From: Chloroflexi bacterium TSY
GTDB lineage: Bacteria; Chloroflexota; Anaerolineae; Caldilineales; Caldilineaceae
DNA: 64,000 bases
Reading direction: 5' to 3'
NCBI GenBank assembly: GCA_019217005.1
Contig: JAHBNG010000006.1
Location: 1 to 64,000, forward strand
This document shows, in pieces, positions 19,721 through 28,190 of this stretch (positions within the stretch are counted from its first letter, which is position 1; the number at the start of each line of letters is the position of its first letter). Under the pieces are notes generated by a model, which saw only the letters and a program-made list of their open reading frames with translations, was not told where the DNA came from and did no database searches. A program made the translations under genes and the position numbers.

Positions 19721-20169
19721 CCCAGAGAGTATTTGGACAAGGATTGATTGGATTTTCAGGATTTTATCCGCGTGAATCCGTGTCCTATTTCTAATCTTTT
19801 TCTTGGACTCTCTAAACCTCTAGATTCAAAAATCCATAAAACTAGTTTTTCCGCCATGTTCTGTAATTAATTGTGAAACACCTCTTTTCCCTTTCGTATA
19901 GACATACAAAATCACCCTGTTTTTTGCATTATACATTTTGACAAGTAAAACAACGTGCATGAAATTTTGAACTCCGCTAATTTTTTATGCACGGATTTCG
20001 TATAGAAAGCGTTTGGAATATTATTTGGATTATGAATGCCTCTTGCGCTAAGTAAATTGTCGTGTTATAGTTGTCTCGATTGATGAATGATCAGTTGGAA
20101 TTACACCCCAAATTACCGACAGACATCAATCAGGAGCTATTCGACCTTACTTTTCAGGAGGGACTCAAC
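19721..20169. other. Intergenic region before the LysM protein
   Basis: About 450 bp without a convincing gene. It contains a GGATTTTATCCGCGTGAATCC stretch similar in kind to 37395-37465, and two TTCGTATAG motifs at about 19899 and 20000. An open frame from 20071 leads into the LysM gene, but the strong ribosome site lies at 20156. Confidence 0.4.
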
Positions 20170-22164
20170 ATGTACGGGTTTCTAAGAGCCAGGATTTTCA
20201 AGAATTCTTCCTGGCGACAGAGAAGACAGAACACTGTCTTCAGATGGCCGTTTCTAGATAGACGGCTGCTGCATTTTCTAATTGGTATATTGATTGCATG
20301 TGGAATGTTAACGGGCGTTGCTTTTATGACCACGAACGCATCGTACGTAAACGTTCTCAGAAATGGTAATTTTGAACACGGTTTCTATAGTGCACCCGGT
20401 TGCGGTATTGTGGGCAATGAATGGCACTGTTTTACAAACGGTGGCGCAGCAAATTATGGCTATTACGACGATCGTTGGCAACCGGTTGTTGCTGATGGCG
20501 AACATAGCCAACTCATCGAAATCAACACAGAGGGTCTTGGTGCCGCGGATGCTGACCGATACGCTGGTATCTATCAAACGGTACAGGTCGTGCCTTGGGG
20601 CAACTATACGCTGAACCTCAAAGGTATGATTCGCACAACCGTATTGGATGGCGATCCATGGCGCTACCGCGTAGAAGTTGGTTGGACACACGGTGGTCAC
20701 GCTGATTGGACGAAGGTGACCAATTGGATGGATGTGAGCTGGGACACCTACTATGAGCGCACGTCGCCTGGAAGTTTTAGCGACTTTTCGAAACTGTTTG
20801 AAGCGGAAGCTAGTTATGTAACGATCTATATCCGTATCTGGAAAAAATGGGGTGTGACGGGTGAAGAGATTGATCTCAATCTAGACGCAATTTCACTCAC
20901 TGGTCCCAGTGTTGGATATCAGACTGGATATATCGAGAAGGAGTATCGTCCAAAGTACACGAAAGGATTTCCCACAGGTGGTGGGCATCACTATGGCAAA
21001 GGGACCGGCGGTTATGATCCGGGGCCTGCGCCGACCAAATCACATGAGCCGTCCACTAAGGTATTTGTGGGACAAGCTCCATCCTCTTCCAAAACAACCA
21101 CAACTGTCACCACGTGTGAAGGAAACGAGCTGATCTATAATGGTACGTTTGAGCATGGCTTTAATCACGTCTCTGTTGGTCATGTGGGAAAGAGCTGGGG
21201 ATTCTTTACGAATGGAGGCGCGGCAAATTACGGCTTCTATGATGAGCAGTGGCCACCGGTTGTTTACGAAGGCACCCATGGTCAACTGATTGAGATTAAC
21301 AACAAGGGGATCGCGCCGGCGGATCATGACCGATATGCCGGTATTTATCAAAAGATTACGGGTCTATATCCCGGTGCAATCTATCAATTGAGCCTCAAGG
21401 GATTGCTCCGTGGCGAGGGAAATACAGACGATGACCATCGTTTTGAAGCGCAGTGGGGCTACAACGAAGGGCATGATAAAGCCTGGGAACATGTGCAGAA
21501 CTGGACGGGCATGGATCTCGGACCGATTTATCCACGGACAGAACCAGGGTCTCTTGGGATGTACTCTGTGCAGTTTAAGGCGCCTGCTCATAGCATAGTG
21601 CTCTTCATCCGTGGTTGGAAAAAGTGGGGCATTACGGGCGACGAGATGGACTTCAATCTAGATGCCATTAGCCTGCGCCATTGTGTTGCCAAGACCGAGC
21701 ATCATTACGATTCCAGGCCACATCGACCCAAAGCACACCATCCGAAGCCGCACCGACCAAAACAACATCGATCCAAAGCACATCATGGAAAGGGCGGTCC
21801 GCACAATCAGTGTGTCTACAACGTGAAGCCAGGCGACTCTCTCGGCGCAATTGCCGTCTATTATGACACAACTGTTTACAAACTGGTGCAGCTCAATAAC
21901 ATCTACAATCCAGATCATATCTATGTTGGTCAAAAGATACAACTCCCAGGCTGTGAACAACCTGCACATTCCGTATACGATGCGCCCCCTGCAACCAAGG
22001 GTGGTCATGTCCATACGGAACAGCGGTATCACATCGTGAAGCCAGGTGAAACATTAAGTGGAATCTGCGCTTACTATGGCGTCGAAGCAAATGTCCTCAT
22101 TGCCGCCAACTACATTGCCAATCCGAACTTGATTTTCGTGGGACAGAAGCTTGTGATTCCGTAG
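20170..22164 (+). CDS. Membrane-anchored or secreted protein with two beta-rich repeats and two LysM domains
   Basis: 664-aa envelope protein. The start at ATG 20170 is chosen because AGGAGGGA lies 6-9 bp upstream; the frame continues to 20071. After a basic N-terminus there is one hydrophobic segment (LLHFLIGILIACGMLTGVAF), then two homologous domains of about 200 residues. Each starts NGNFEHGF or NGTFEHGF, contains FTNGGAANYG, DRYAGIYQ and IWKKWG/GWKKWG, and ends NLDAISL, as in carbohydrate-binding-like beta-sandwich folds. A His/Lys/Pro-rich linker follows, then two LysM domains (about residues 548-596 and 619-664: VKPGDSLGAIAVYYD and VKPGETLSGICAYYG). LysM should bind peptidoglycan or chitin-like glycans. 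No catalytic motif was seen. Confidence 0.8.
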   Translation: MYGFLRARIFKNSSWRQRRQNTVFRWPFLDRRLLHFLIGILIACGMLTGVAFMTTNASYVNVLRNGNFEHGFYSAPGCGIVGNEWHCFTNGGAANYGYYDDRWQPVVADGEHSQLIEINTEGLGAADADRYAGIYQTVQVVPWGNYTLNLKGMIRTTVLDGDPWRYRVEVGWTHGGHADWTKVTNWMDVSWDTYYERTSPGSFSDFSKLFEAEASYVTIYIRIWKKWGVTGEEIDLNLDAISLTGPSVGYQTGYIEKEYRPKYTKGFPTGGGHHYGKGTGGYDPGPAPTKSHEPSTKVFVGQAPSSSKTTTTVTTCEGNELIYNGTFEHGFNHVSVGHVGKSWGFFTNGGAANYGFYDEQWPPVVYEGTHGQLIEINNKGIAPADHDRYAGIYQKITGLYPGAIYQLSLKGLLRGEGNTDDDHRFEAQWGYNEGHDKAWEHVQNWTGMDLGPIYPRTEPGSLGMYSVQFKAPAHSIVLFIRGWKKWGITGDEMDFNLDAISLRHCVAKTEHHYDSRPHRPKAHHPKPHRPKQHRSKAHHGKGGPHNQCVYNVKPGDSLGAIAVYYDTTVYKLVQLNNIYNPDHIYVGQKIQLPGCEQPAHSVYDAPPATKGGHVHTEQRYHIVKPGETLSGICAYYGVEANVLIAANYIANPNLIFVGQKLVIP

Positions 22165-22170
22165 GATCTG

Positions 22171-22197
22171 AAGGACTTACTCGTAATGTAAGTCCTT
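22171..22197 (+). terminator. Hairpin after the LysM gene
   Basis: AAGGACTTAC (22171-22180) pairs perfectly with GTAAGTCCTT (22188-22197), 7 bp after the stop. Not followed by a long T run, so it may be a stabilising hairpin. Confidence 0.5.
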
Positions 22198-22235
22198 ATC
22201 ATTCGACAACGCCTGGGGGATAGCTCCTTTTTAGC

Positions 22236-22277
22236 AAGAGGGATATTGGCACTGGTCATGCCGATATCCCTCTTTGC
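22236..22277 (+). terminator. Second hairpin, terminator-like
   Basis: AAGAGGGATATTGGC (22236-22250) pairs with GCCGATATCCCTCTT (22260-22274) with one G-U pair, followed by a short T stretch. Confidence 0.5.
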
Positions 22278-22467
22278 GTTGACTATATCTTCTCTCGTTT
22301 GCTTACGAATTACAAAACATACATTGCCTTTGCATCTACGCCGCGATCATGCTATTATCACAACCGGACGCTCTACAAAATCACCAACCGAGAAATTCAC
22401 CTTCCACACGGAAATGCCGAATGCTCGTTAGGTCGTTGATCAAGTAGAGTCACCAAATAGCAAAAGC

Positions 22468-22539
22468 GCCGCCTCTCGGTGTAGCAGCACCGTGACAGAG
22501 GCGGCTAAGCCATCCAGACTGAAGTAGCCAGTTCGGATG
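22468..22539 (+). promoter_or_regulatory. Structured leader upstream of the 54-aa ORF
   Basis: Two strong hairpins in tandem. GCCGCCTCT (22468-22476) pairs with AGAGGCGGC (22497-22505) and encloses a CGGTG/CACCG hairpin. CATCC (22511-22515) pairs with GGATG (22535-22539) and encloses ACTG/CAGT. The second part shares GCCATCCAGACTG and the following AGCC-GTT with the terminator of the candidate RNA at 6604-6628. I do not recognise a known riboswitch. Confidence 0.4.
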
Positions 22540-22666
22540 ACCTAGCTTGTATTGTATCTTGCCTTGATAGTGGATTCAAGAAGCGGTCGTCCTGTTCGCT
22601 GTTGCAGTGGGGGCGGTCGCTTTTGTACTTTCACTTTCTATCCAATATTAGTCTATGGAGGATACG

Positions 22667-22831
22667 ATGGAACTTTCAACCTATCCACTCAAAGAACTCT
22701 ACACGCGCTGGGACCGCGAACAGTTGACGCTCGAACAACTGGCCGGTCAACTCTTGCAGCATCTGATTTTGCTTGAAGAACGCTTGCGGGTGTTGGAAAA
22801 AGAGAGGGGTATTCCGCCCCAAGAAGGTTAG
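22667..22831 (+). CDS. Small conserved-looking protein of unknown function
   Basis: 54-aa ORF (MELSTYPLKELYTRWDREQL, then an amphipathic helix with LAGQLLQHLILLEERL). GGAGG lies 5 bp before the ATG and a strong terminator follows directly, so it has all marks of a stand-alone small gene. Predicted to be almost all helical and possibly coiled-coil. No function can be assigned. Confidence 0.6.
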   Translation: MELSTYPLKELYTRWDREQLTLEQLAGQLLQHLILLEERLRVLEKERGIPPQEG

Positions 22832-22838
22832 GGAACAG

Positions 22839-22872
22839 CAGCCCCGTTTGTGAGAGCGGGGCTGTTTTTTTT
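22839..22872 (+). terminator. Rho-independent terminator
   Basis: CAGCCCCG (22839-22846) pairs with CGGGGCTG (22857-22864), followed by eight Ts. It lies 7 bp after the small ORF. Confidence 0.9.
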
Positions 22873-23451
22873 GCTGATTGAGTGGCTACTAGTATATATA
22901 GCAGTCACGCCGTTTGCGATTTTTCGAGTACCCAGTTACGAATGAGTGCCTCTTGACCAATACCTTTCGCCTACGCTAACTTTCGAAGAATCTCTAATTC
23001 CTGAAATTGGAGATAAATCTTCACCACAGACGTTTGTTCATCATGAACAAACACAGCCTTATTCCTGATTTCCTCAATGATTGTTGCCTTGTCAGTCTGT
23101 CATTCAGATAATGGTAACATCAAGTATAACAGAAGGGTGAGGCGATTTCCACCTGAATTATTCGGGGTGCACTAACTATTTTCGGTAATGAATAACGAAG
23201 TCATCAGTTTTTCAACTGCGTCTGTCTCATAGCATTTGTAGCGAATGGTAAAAGACGGTTGGACGCTGAACGCAACGCCGCAATCCAGGCACCATACCCG
23301 CAGTATCGTCACTGGACTCTGAACCCCATCGAAATGCTTTGCCATCCGCGTGTAGCTGCCATGATACTTAGAATTTAACTGCCGCACTCACTTTTCCTGA
23401 TGTCCGTTACCTAGACAACCCCAGTCTAGATAGTCGGCGATTTCTACTCGC
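22873..23451. other. Region with gene remnants
   Basis: Besides the transposase-like remnant at 23172-23387, the minus strand from about 23090 to 22980 encodes a plausible protein fragment (IIEEIRNKAVFVHDEQTSVV, then LQFQELEILRKLA and a stop) without a clear start. GTTTGTTCATCATGAACAAAC near 23033 is almost palindromic. No intact gene is seen. Confidence 0.35.
23172..23387 (-). pseudogene. Probable transposase N-terminal fragment
   Basis: 71-aa frame with HGSYTRMAKHFDGVQSPVT and LRVWCLDCGVAFSVQPSF. The CxxC pair plus the following aromatic/proline pattern resemble the zinc-binding head of some transposases. It stops after a VEKLMTSL helix, where a full protein would continue. No inverted ends were found. 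Remnant status is an inference. Confidence 0.35.
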
Positions 23452-24579
23452 TCAAGCAATTGCTCGATACCACCTGCTTTTAGATATGTCTCTTCGTATT
23501 TCTGAATCCAGTTCCTGCATCAATTCGGATACTGCAAGTGTATCAGGATGATCTTTGCCTAAGGTTTTCTGCCAAATGACGAGAGCGGACTGATAATGAT
23601 GTATTGCTTCTGCTTTCTCACCCTTTTCTTTATGAAGAGTCCCTAAATTACACAAACTGCGCGCCATATCGGGGTGATGTACTCCCAACACCTTACGGCG
23701 AATCTCCAGACCACGCAGTAAAACTCTTTCGGCTGCTTCATAGTCTTGCTGGGTTGAATAGATTCCCCCAAGACTATTGAGGGTACGTGCGGTATCTGGA
23801 TGTTCCTCGCCAAGGAGTGATTCACGAATTGCGAGTGCTCGTTCAAGTAATGAACGGGCACTTACAAAATCGTCTTGAACGAAGCGCACATAGGCCAAGT
23901 TGCTAATACTCTCGGCAACAAGCGTTGAGTCACCCCCCTGAATACGCTGTCTGATATCGAGCGCTTCATTATGGAAACGTTCTGCTTCCATAAATGCCTG
24001 TCGTTTTAAGGCTGCATTTCCCAAATAGTTGAGCGTGTAAGCCGTGTCTAATGTACCCTCGACAAAGATCTGTCTCTGAATCATAAGTGCTTGTTGATAG
24101 AACGACTCCGCTTTTTGCCAGTCTCCTTGTGAGGTATGTTGCAAACCTAAATCAGTCAGGCTACGGGCTGTTTCGCTATGATATTCACCCCAGATCTTTT
24201 TGCGAACGGCGACAGTATATTCGAGGCAGGTAAGGCTTTCTCGATAATCTCCAATCTGATAAAGATATTCACCTGTCGCATGGTTGAGGCGCGCCGAAAG
24301 TTCATCGTTGCGCTTGTGGGTGACTGTGGTTACCATTCGCAAATGCCCTTGCCACTCTTGGAGCGGGCTCGGGATGCGGGTTTCGTTTATTCGTTCTGTT
24401 TCAGCCATCAGTCCCAGTTCATCAAGCCGAATCAATGCATCCGCCACACACTCTCTTGTCACCAAATCGTCAGTCCCTAATTGAAGCACTAGTCGCAACA
24501 GGTGGCGCGGGATTGATTCACCTGGTTGGAGACAGGCCGCACGGGCTAGCAACGTCATTGCTTGAGCATCAACAGGCAC
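23452..24579 (-). CDS. Tetratricopeptide-repeat protein; C-terminal part of the STAND/TPR protein behind an in-frame TGA
   Basis: 375-aa TPR protein with kinesin-light-chain-like repeats (LTDLGLQHTSQGDWQKAESF, LNSLGGIYSTQQDYEAAERV, LCNLGTLHKEKGEKAEAIHH). It is in the same frame as the gene upstream and separated from it only by one TGA codon at 24580-24582. Its GTG start immediately follows that TGA. The first residues (VDAQAMTLLARAACLQPGES) look like the continuation of an NB-ARC winged-helix region and not a natural N-terminus. Either a nonsense mutation split one roughly 1270-aa protein, or the TPR half is made by reinitiation. Confidence 0.75.
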   Translation of the reverse strand: MPVDAQAMTLLARAACLQPGESIPRHLLRLVLQLGTDDLVTRECVADALIRLDELGLMAETERINETRIPSPLQEWQGHLRMVTTVTHKRNDELSARLNHATGEYLYQIGDYRESLTCLEYTVAVRKKIWGEYHSETARSLTDLGLQHTSQGDWQKAESFYQQALMIQRQIFVEGTLDTAYTLNYLGNAALKRQAFMEAERFHNEALDIRQRIQGGDSTLVAESISNLAYVRFVQDDFVSARSLLERALAIRESLLGEEHPDTARTLNSLGGIYSTQQDYEAAERVLLRGLEIRRKVLGVHHPDMARSLCNLGTLHKEKGEKAEAIHHYQSALVIWQKTLGKDHPDTLAVSELMQELDSEIRRDISKSRWYRAIA

Positions 24580-27255
24580 TCATTCATCCAATTGATCATA
24601 GCTCAGCGTAATGGTGCGAGCCAGATTCTGGATATGCCCAGTAGGCAGAATGCGAAGCATTCTGTGCAATGATTCATGTTGCAGAGGTGGCAACGTGCGC
24701 AACTGTTCCAGGTACTGCTCGGGTGATACTTCATATCGATAGCGATGTAAATACCGACCTGCCAGCTCCAGCGCCAAGGGCAAATCACCCAATTCATCGG
24801 CAATCGCCTCTAGAGTTCCGCTTGATGCATCCGGATAGAGATGCCGCAGCAATTCAAGACTTTCTGTTCGATCAAGGACATCCAAGGCCAAAGTCTTGAT
24901 ACCCAAATGGGGGTCCCATTCAGAACGACGGGTCGTGATCAGCACACAGCAGCCGCCTGTCGTTGGTCGCCACCGCTTAACCAATTCAGGATCCTCACAG
25001 TTGTCGAAGATCAGCAGCCGTGGCGTTGACTCTTGCCATGCTGTTTGCACAAGCTTCACCTGTTCGTCTAGTGACAAATCAGCAAAATCAGCCCGCAGAT
25101 CGAGTCGTCCAACACCGCCACACGCAGCAATCTCACTGGCAATTGACTTTGGATCTGCAAAGCTGACCCAAAAGATGCCCCCAGCGAAGAATTGACCATA
25201 TCGATGAACGAATTCGCTGGCTAGTTGTGTCTTGCCTAGTCCGCCAGTCCCAGTGATAGCGATTGTTTTGACACCACTGTCCTTCAAATTTAGGCCCGTT
25301 CTAAAGGTCCGTGCAATTTGGAGCAGGCTTGACTGGCGGCCTACAAAATTTAGATTGGCACTGAGTGGCATGTGAGAGTGCACAGGAAACTGGGCGCGAG
25401 GTGGAATCCGATCCACTGTCAATCGATCTAGCTGGTTCTTGGTCGGTTGAAGGCGATCACCAACTACGTCGTCCAGCCCAGACCGATAGGCTTCTTCTGC
25501 CTCCTTCCACTTCTTTGCTGACCGATTCACATCTGCGATGTTCGATAAGATCGTGATCTGGTTTGATGGTTGGTTGAGTTCCTCAAAGATGCTGAGGGCT
25601 TGACCATACCAGTCCAGCGCCTCCTCCCACTGCTCCTGGTCTGCTTGCAACAAGCCCAGATCGTTCAGACGCCCTGCCTCGTTCACGCGGTCACCTATCT
25701 CCCGACTGAGGTCCAGCCCAGACCGATAGGCTTCTTCTGCCTCTTTCCACTTCTTTGCTGACCGATTCACATCTGCGATGTTCGATAAGATCGTGATCTG
25801 GTTTGATGGTTGGTTGAGTTCCTCAAAGATGCTGAGGGCTTGACCATACCAGTCCAGCGCCTCCTCCCATTGCTCCTGGTCTGCTTGCAACAAGCCCAGA
25901 TCGTTCAGACGCCCTGCCTCGTTCACGCGGTCACCTATCTCCCGACTGAGGTCCAGCCCAGACCGATAGGCTTTTTCTGCCTCCACCCACCTCTTGGCTG
26001 ACCGATTCACACGTCCGATGTTAAACAAGATCGTGATCTGGTTGGAAGGCTGGTTGAGTTCCTCAAAGATGCTCTGGGCTTGACTATACCAGCCCAATGC
26101 CTCATTCCAATGCTCTTGGTCTGCAGATAGCAGCCCTAAGTCACGTAGTGCCCAGCCCGCCTCGGTCTGATTACCGGTTTCTTTGGCTAATTCAAGGCAT
26201 TGGAGAAAACATGCACGGGTGTTCTGCCAATGATGACCACGTAGCCAAGCTCCCCCAAGTTTACGAAGCTGAACGGTTTCTTGAAATTTGTCATTGACCT
26301 GACGGCCCAATTCAAGTGCATCTTCGTAAAAGCTGACAGCGTCAGTAAACAGACCCCTGTCACTATGAACATCTCCCAAAAGTTCTAATGCTCGGGCTGC
26401 TGTGTGATGATCAGATACGGCGTCGGCAATTTTTAATGCTAAATGATATAGTCCTTCGACCTGAAGAGGCTGCCCTCGTTTTGTCAATAGATAGCCCCAA
26501 TCCAGCAATACACTACTATGGACATTGATATTCGTTGTATTAGTCACTAACAATTCAAGTATCTCACTCGCCTGAACTTCTTTTTTCTCATCAATTAGGC
26601 TTCGTGCTTCGAGATACTTGAGCCACAGTTTACCTTCATGAGAGAGTAAAGGTCTTTGCTCACGAACTGTTGATAGAAGGAGATGGTTGGCCGCATATTC
26701 ATTGGCATATTGCAACATCCAGTAGAGTTCACGAAGCTGTTGTAAACCTCTTGGTTCGTCGGCTACCAAACGATGATAGATCACTTCTATCACATTGCGA
26801 ATATGCAATGATTTTTCATTATTTGCGTACTCTCTATTCGACTGGATGAAATGGATTAACTCACTGATAGAATTCTCTCGGGAAAGATGTTCGCTTAGGA
26901 CATTGCTAACGATGCGAAAACGAGGCAGATTCTGTGGCTGGTGCCACCACTCAAGCAGGAGAGAACGTATGTTCTCATGGTATCGTGCCGTACCATCTGG
27001 ATCGATTGATACAAAATTAAACTCTGCAAGTTCCTCAATTAGAGACTGAGCAGCCTGTGTACTATCTTTCCTCACTGCGTTGATCATCTCTGTAGAAAAC
27101 CAGTGCGGGATCGCGACTAATCTTATCGTATCCGCCAGTTCAGGTGCTGAAGTCGTTAGGATTCGATCCAGAGAATGCTCCAGCAGTGATTGATCTGCTG
27201 GCATGTTTTGAAGATCTTGAATCAATTGTTCAAGAGGAGATGTGGACATGCTCAT
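24580..27255 (-). CDS. Winged-helix/TPR/NB-ARC STAND protein
   Basis: 891-aa signal-transduction ATPase. Order: an N-terminal winged-helix-like region (about residues 40-110), a long TPR array (LNDLGLLQADQEQWEEALDW and relatives, about 250-580), then an NB-ARC-type NTPase with Walker A ITGTGGLGKTQLASEF, Walker B RLLIFDNCEDPEL, RNBS-type LITTRRSEW and GLPL-like ELGDLPLALELAGRYL. It stops at TGA just after LARTITLSYDQLDE, inside the expected winged-helix linker. The frame extends to a TTG at 27264, but the ATG at 27255 overlaps the upstream stop by one base (TAATG), a coupled start. Two adjacent 240-bp TPR units are nearly identical. Confidence 0.85.
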   Translation of the reverse strand: MSMSTSPLEQLIQDLQNMPADQSLLEHSLDRILTTSAPELADTIRLVAIPHWFSTEMINAVRKDSTQAAQSLIEELAEFNFVSIDPDGTARYHENIRSLLLEWWHQPQNLPRFRIVSNVLSEHLSRENSISELIHFIQSNREYANNEKSLHIRNVIEVIYHRLVADEPRGLQQLRELYWMLQYANEYAANHLLLSTVREQRPLLSHEGKLWLKYLEARSLIDEKKEVQASEILELLVTNTTNINVHSSVLLDWGYLLTKRGQPLQVEGLYHLALKIADAVSDHHTAARALELLGDVHSDRGLFTDAVSFYEDALELGRQVNDKFQETVQLRKLGGAWLRGHHWQNTRACFLQCLELAKETGNQTEAGWALRDLGLLSADQEHWNEALGWYSQAQSIFEELNQPSNQITILFNIGRVNRSAKRWVEAEKAYRSGLDLSREIGDRVNEAGRLNDLGLLQADQEQWEEALDWYGQALSIFEELNQPSNQITILSNIADVNRSAKKWKEAEEAYRSGLDLSREIGDRVNEAGRLNDLGLLQADQEQWEEALDWYGQALSIFEELNQPSNQITILSNIADVNRSAKKWKEAEEAYRSGLDDVVGDRLQPTKNQLDRLTVDRIPPRAQFPVHSHMPLSANLNFVGRQSSLLQIARTFRTGLNLKDSGVKTIAITGTGGLGKTQLASEFVHRYGQFFAGGIFWVSFADPKSIASEIAACGGVGRLDLRADFADLSLDEQVKLVQTAWQESTPRLLIFDNCEDPELVKRWRPTTGGCCVLITTRRSEWDPHLGIKTLALDVLDRTESLELLRHLYPDASSGTLEAIADELGDLPLALELAGRYLHRYRYEVSPEQYLEQLRTLPPLQHESLHRMLRILPTGHIQNLARTITLSYDQLDE
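25471..25950. repeat. 240-bp tandem duplication inside the TPR array
   Basis: Units 25471-25710 and 25711-25950 are identical except for about two bases, each encoding 80 residues (two TPR motifs). A third, more diverged unit follows at 25951-26190. The duplication is in frame and recent, since even silent sites match. Confidence 0.9.
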
Positions 27256-28190
27256 TATTCCCAATAAATGTCAAAGCGTTCGAGTTCGGTAATCAATTCC
27301 TGTGGTTTTCCACCGATTTTTTGCATCAAATAGTAAACCGACATCTTCACTAACGGCTCTGGCTCAGTCGGCCACTTTCTTTGCACAATTTCGAAGACTG
27401 TTTCTTCGGAAAAATTGCCGACGAGTATTTCCTCAACTTTATCAATCCAGTATGGCTCAAGATGCAGCAAATCCCGACCCGCTGCCACGAGCACCAAACG
27501 ATCAAGTTTGCCTTCAGCAATCTTTGCAAAAATCCCTATTTGCCAGTTCTGAGTCTCATCATCTAATCTTTCAACTGCATCGACTAGCCAAACCAGTTGA
27601 AAGGGATTGGGAATGATATCCAATTCGTTGAAAAATAGCTGCGTCAATGAATATTGATCATCGACTTGACTGGATGGTTTCTCCGATAGATATCCAGATC
27701 TTCGTGTCGGATTGCCCTCATTTTTTGTTTTGGAAGTGACATCACCTGATGTGACTGAGCGAATATCACCTGAGCCAGAATGGACGGCACCATGAACATG
27801 CTGAATGTTTGTTTGATAGATAGTATTTGTTTGAACTGCATTTTCCCGGTTGCTAGCGTAGGCTCTTCGCAGTTGAGTATACTTGGGAAACTGTTCAGAC
27901 CCCAATCGTTCAACCGTTTGATCCAAAATGCTTAACCAACTAACGGGAGGCAGTGCTCCTGTAAAGTAGAGAGGAAAGGTTGAAACAGGAATCGCAGATG
28001 CCTGGCAATCCTCTTCAAACATTTTGAGAAGCGTTGTTTTGCCCATCCCGCCTTGCCCACCAGAATGAAGCACGAGACCTCTTGCAAGCGTTGCTCCACA
28101 AAGAATTGACTTGAACAGCGCACGTTCTTCTATACGATTTGAAGAGCGAATAGCTTTTCTGCTGACTTGACCTGACACGATATACCTCAA
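27255..28190 (-). CDS. STAND-type P-loop NTPase with glycine-rich signalling motif
   Basis: 311-aa ATPase. Walker A SGGQGGMGKTTLLKMFEEDC (about residues 43-62); Walker B FQLVWLVDAVERLDDE near residue 200; VLVAAGRDLL as the sensor strand. Between them, around residues 126-144, lies TNIQHVHGAVHSGSGDIRSV, a motif also present in the small protein encoded just upstream (HIGSVTGQVHTGSGDIHV). It starts with a TTG at 28190 overlapping the upstream stop by 3 bp; an alternative GTG lies at 28178. The winged-helix domain expected after such an NTPase appears at the start of the next gene, as if one STAND protein were divided between two coupled genes. Confidence 0.75.
   Translation of the reverse strand: MRYIVSGQVSRKAIRSSNRIEERALFKSILCGATLARGLVLHSGGQGGMGKTTLLKMFEEDCQASAIPVSTFPLYFTGALPPVSWLSILDQTVERLGSEQFPKYTQLRRAYASNRENAVQTNTIYQTNIQHVHGAVHSGSGDIRSVTSGDVTSKTKNEGNPTRRSGYLSEKPSSQVDDQYSLTQLFFNELDIIPNPFQLVWLVDAVERLDDETQNWQIGIFAKIAEGKLDRLVLVAAGRDLLHLEPYWIDKVEEILVGNFSEETVFEIVQRKWPTEPEPLVKMSVYYLMQKIGGKPQELITELERFDIYWE

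Noticed and set aside
24580..24582. TGA as selenocysteine codon
   Set aside because: No SECIS-like hairpin was seen after the codon and the site is a protein linker, not a redox motif.
25471..26190. Regular 240-bp repeats considered as a CRISPR or satellite array
   Set aside because: They lie inside an open reading frame, keep frame and encode TPR motifs; there is no short repeat/spacer pattern.
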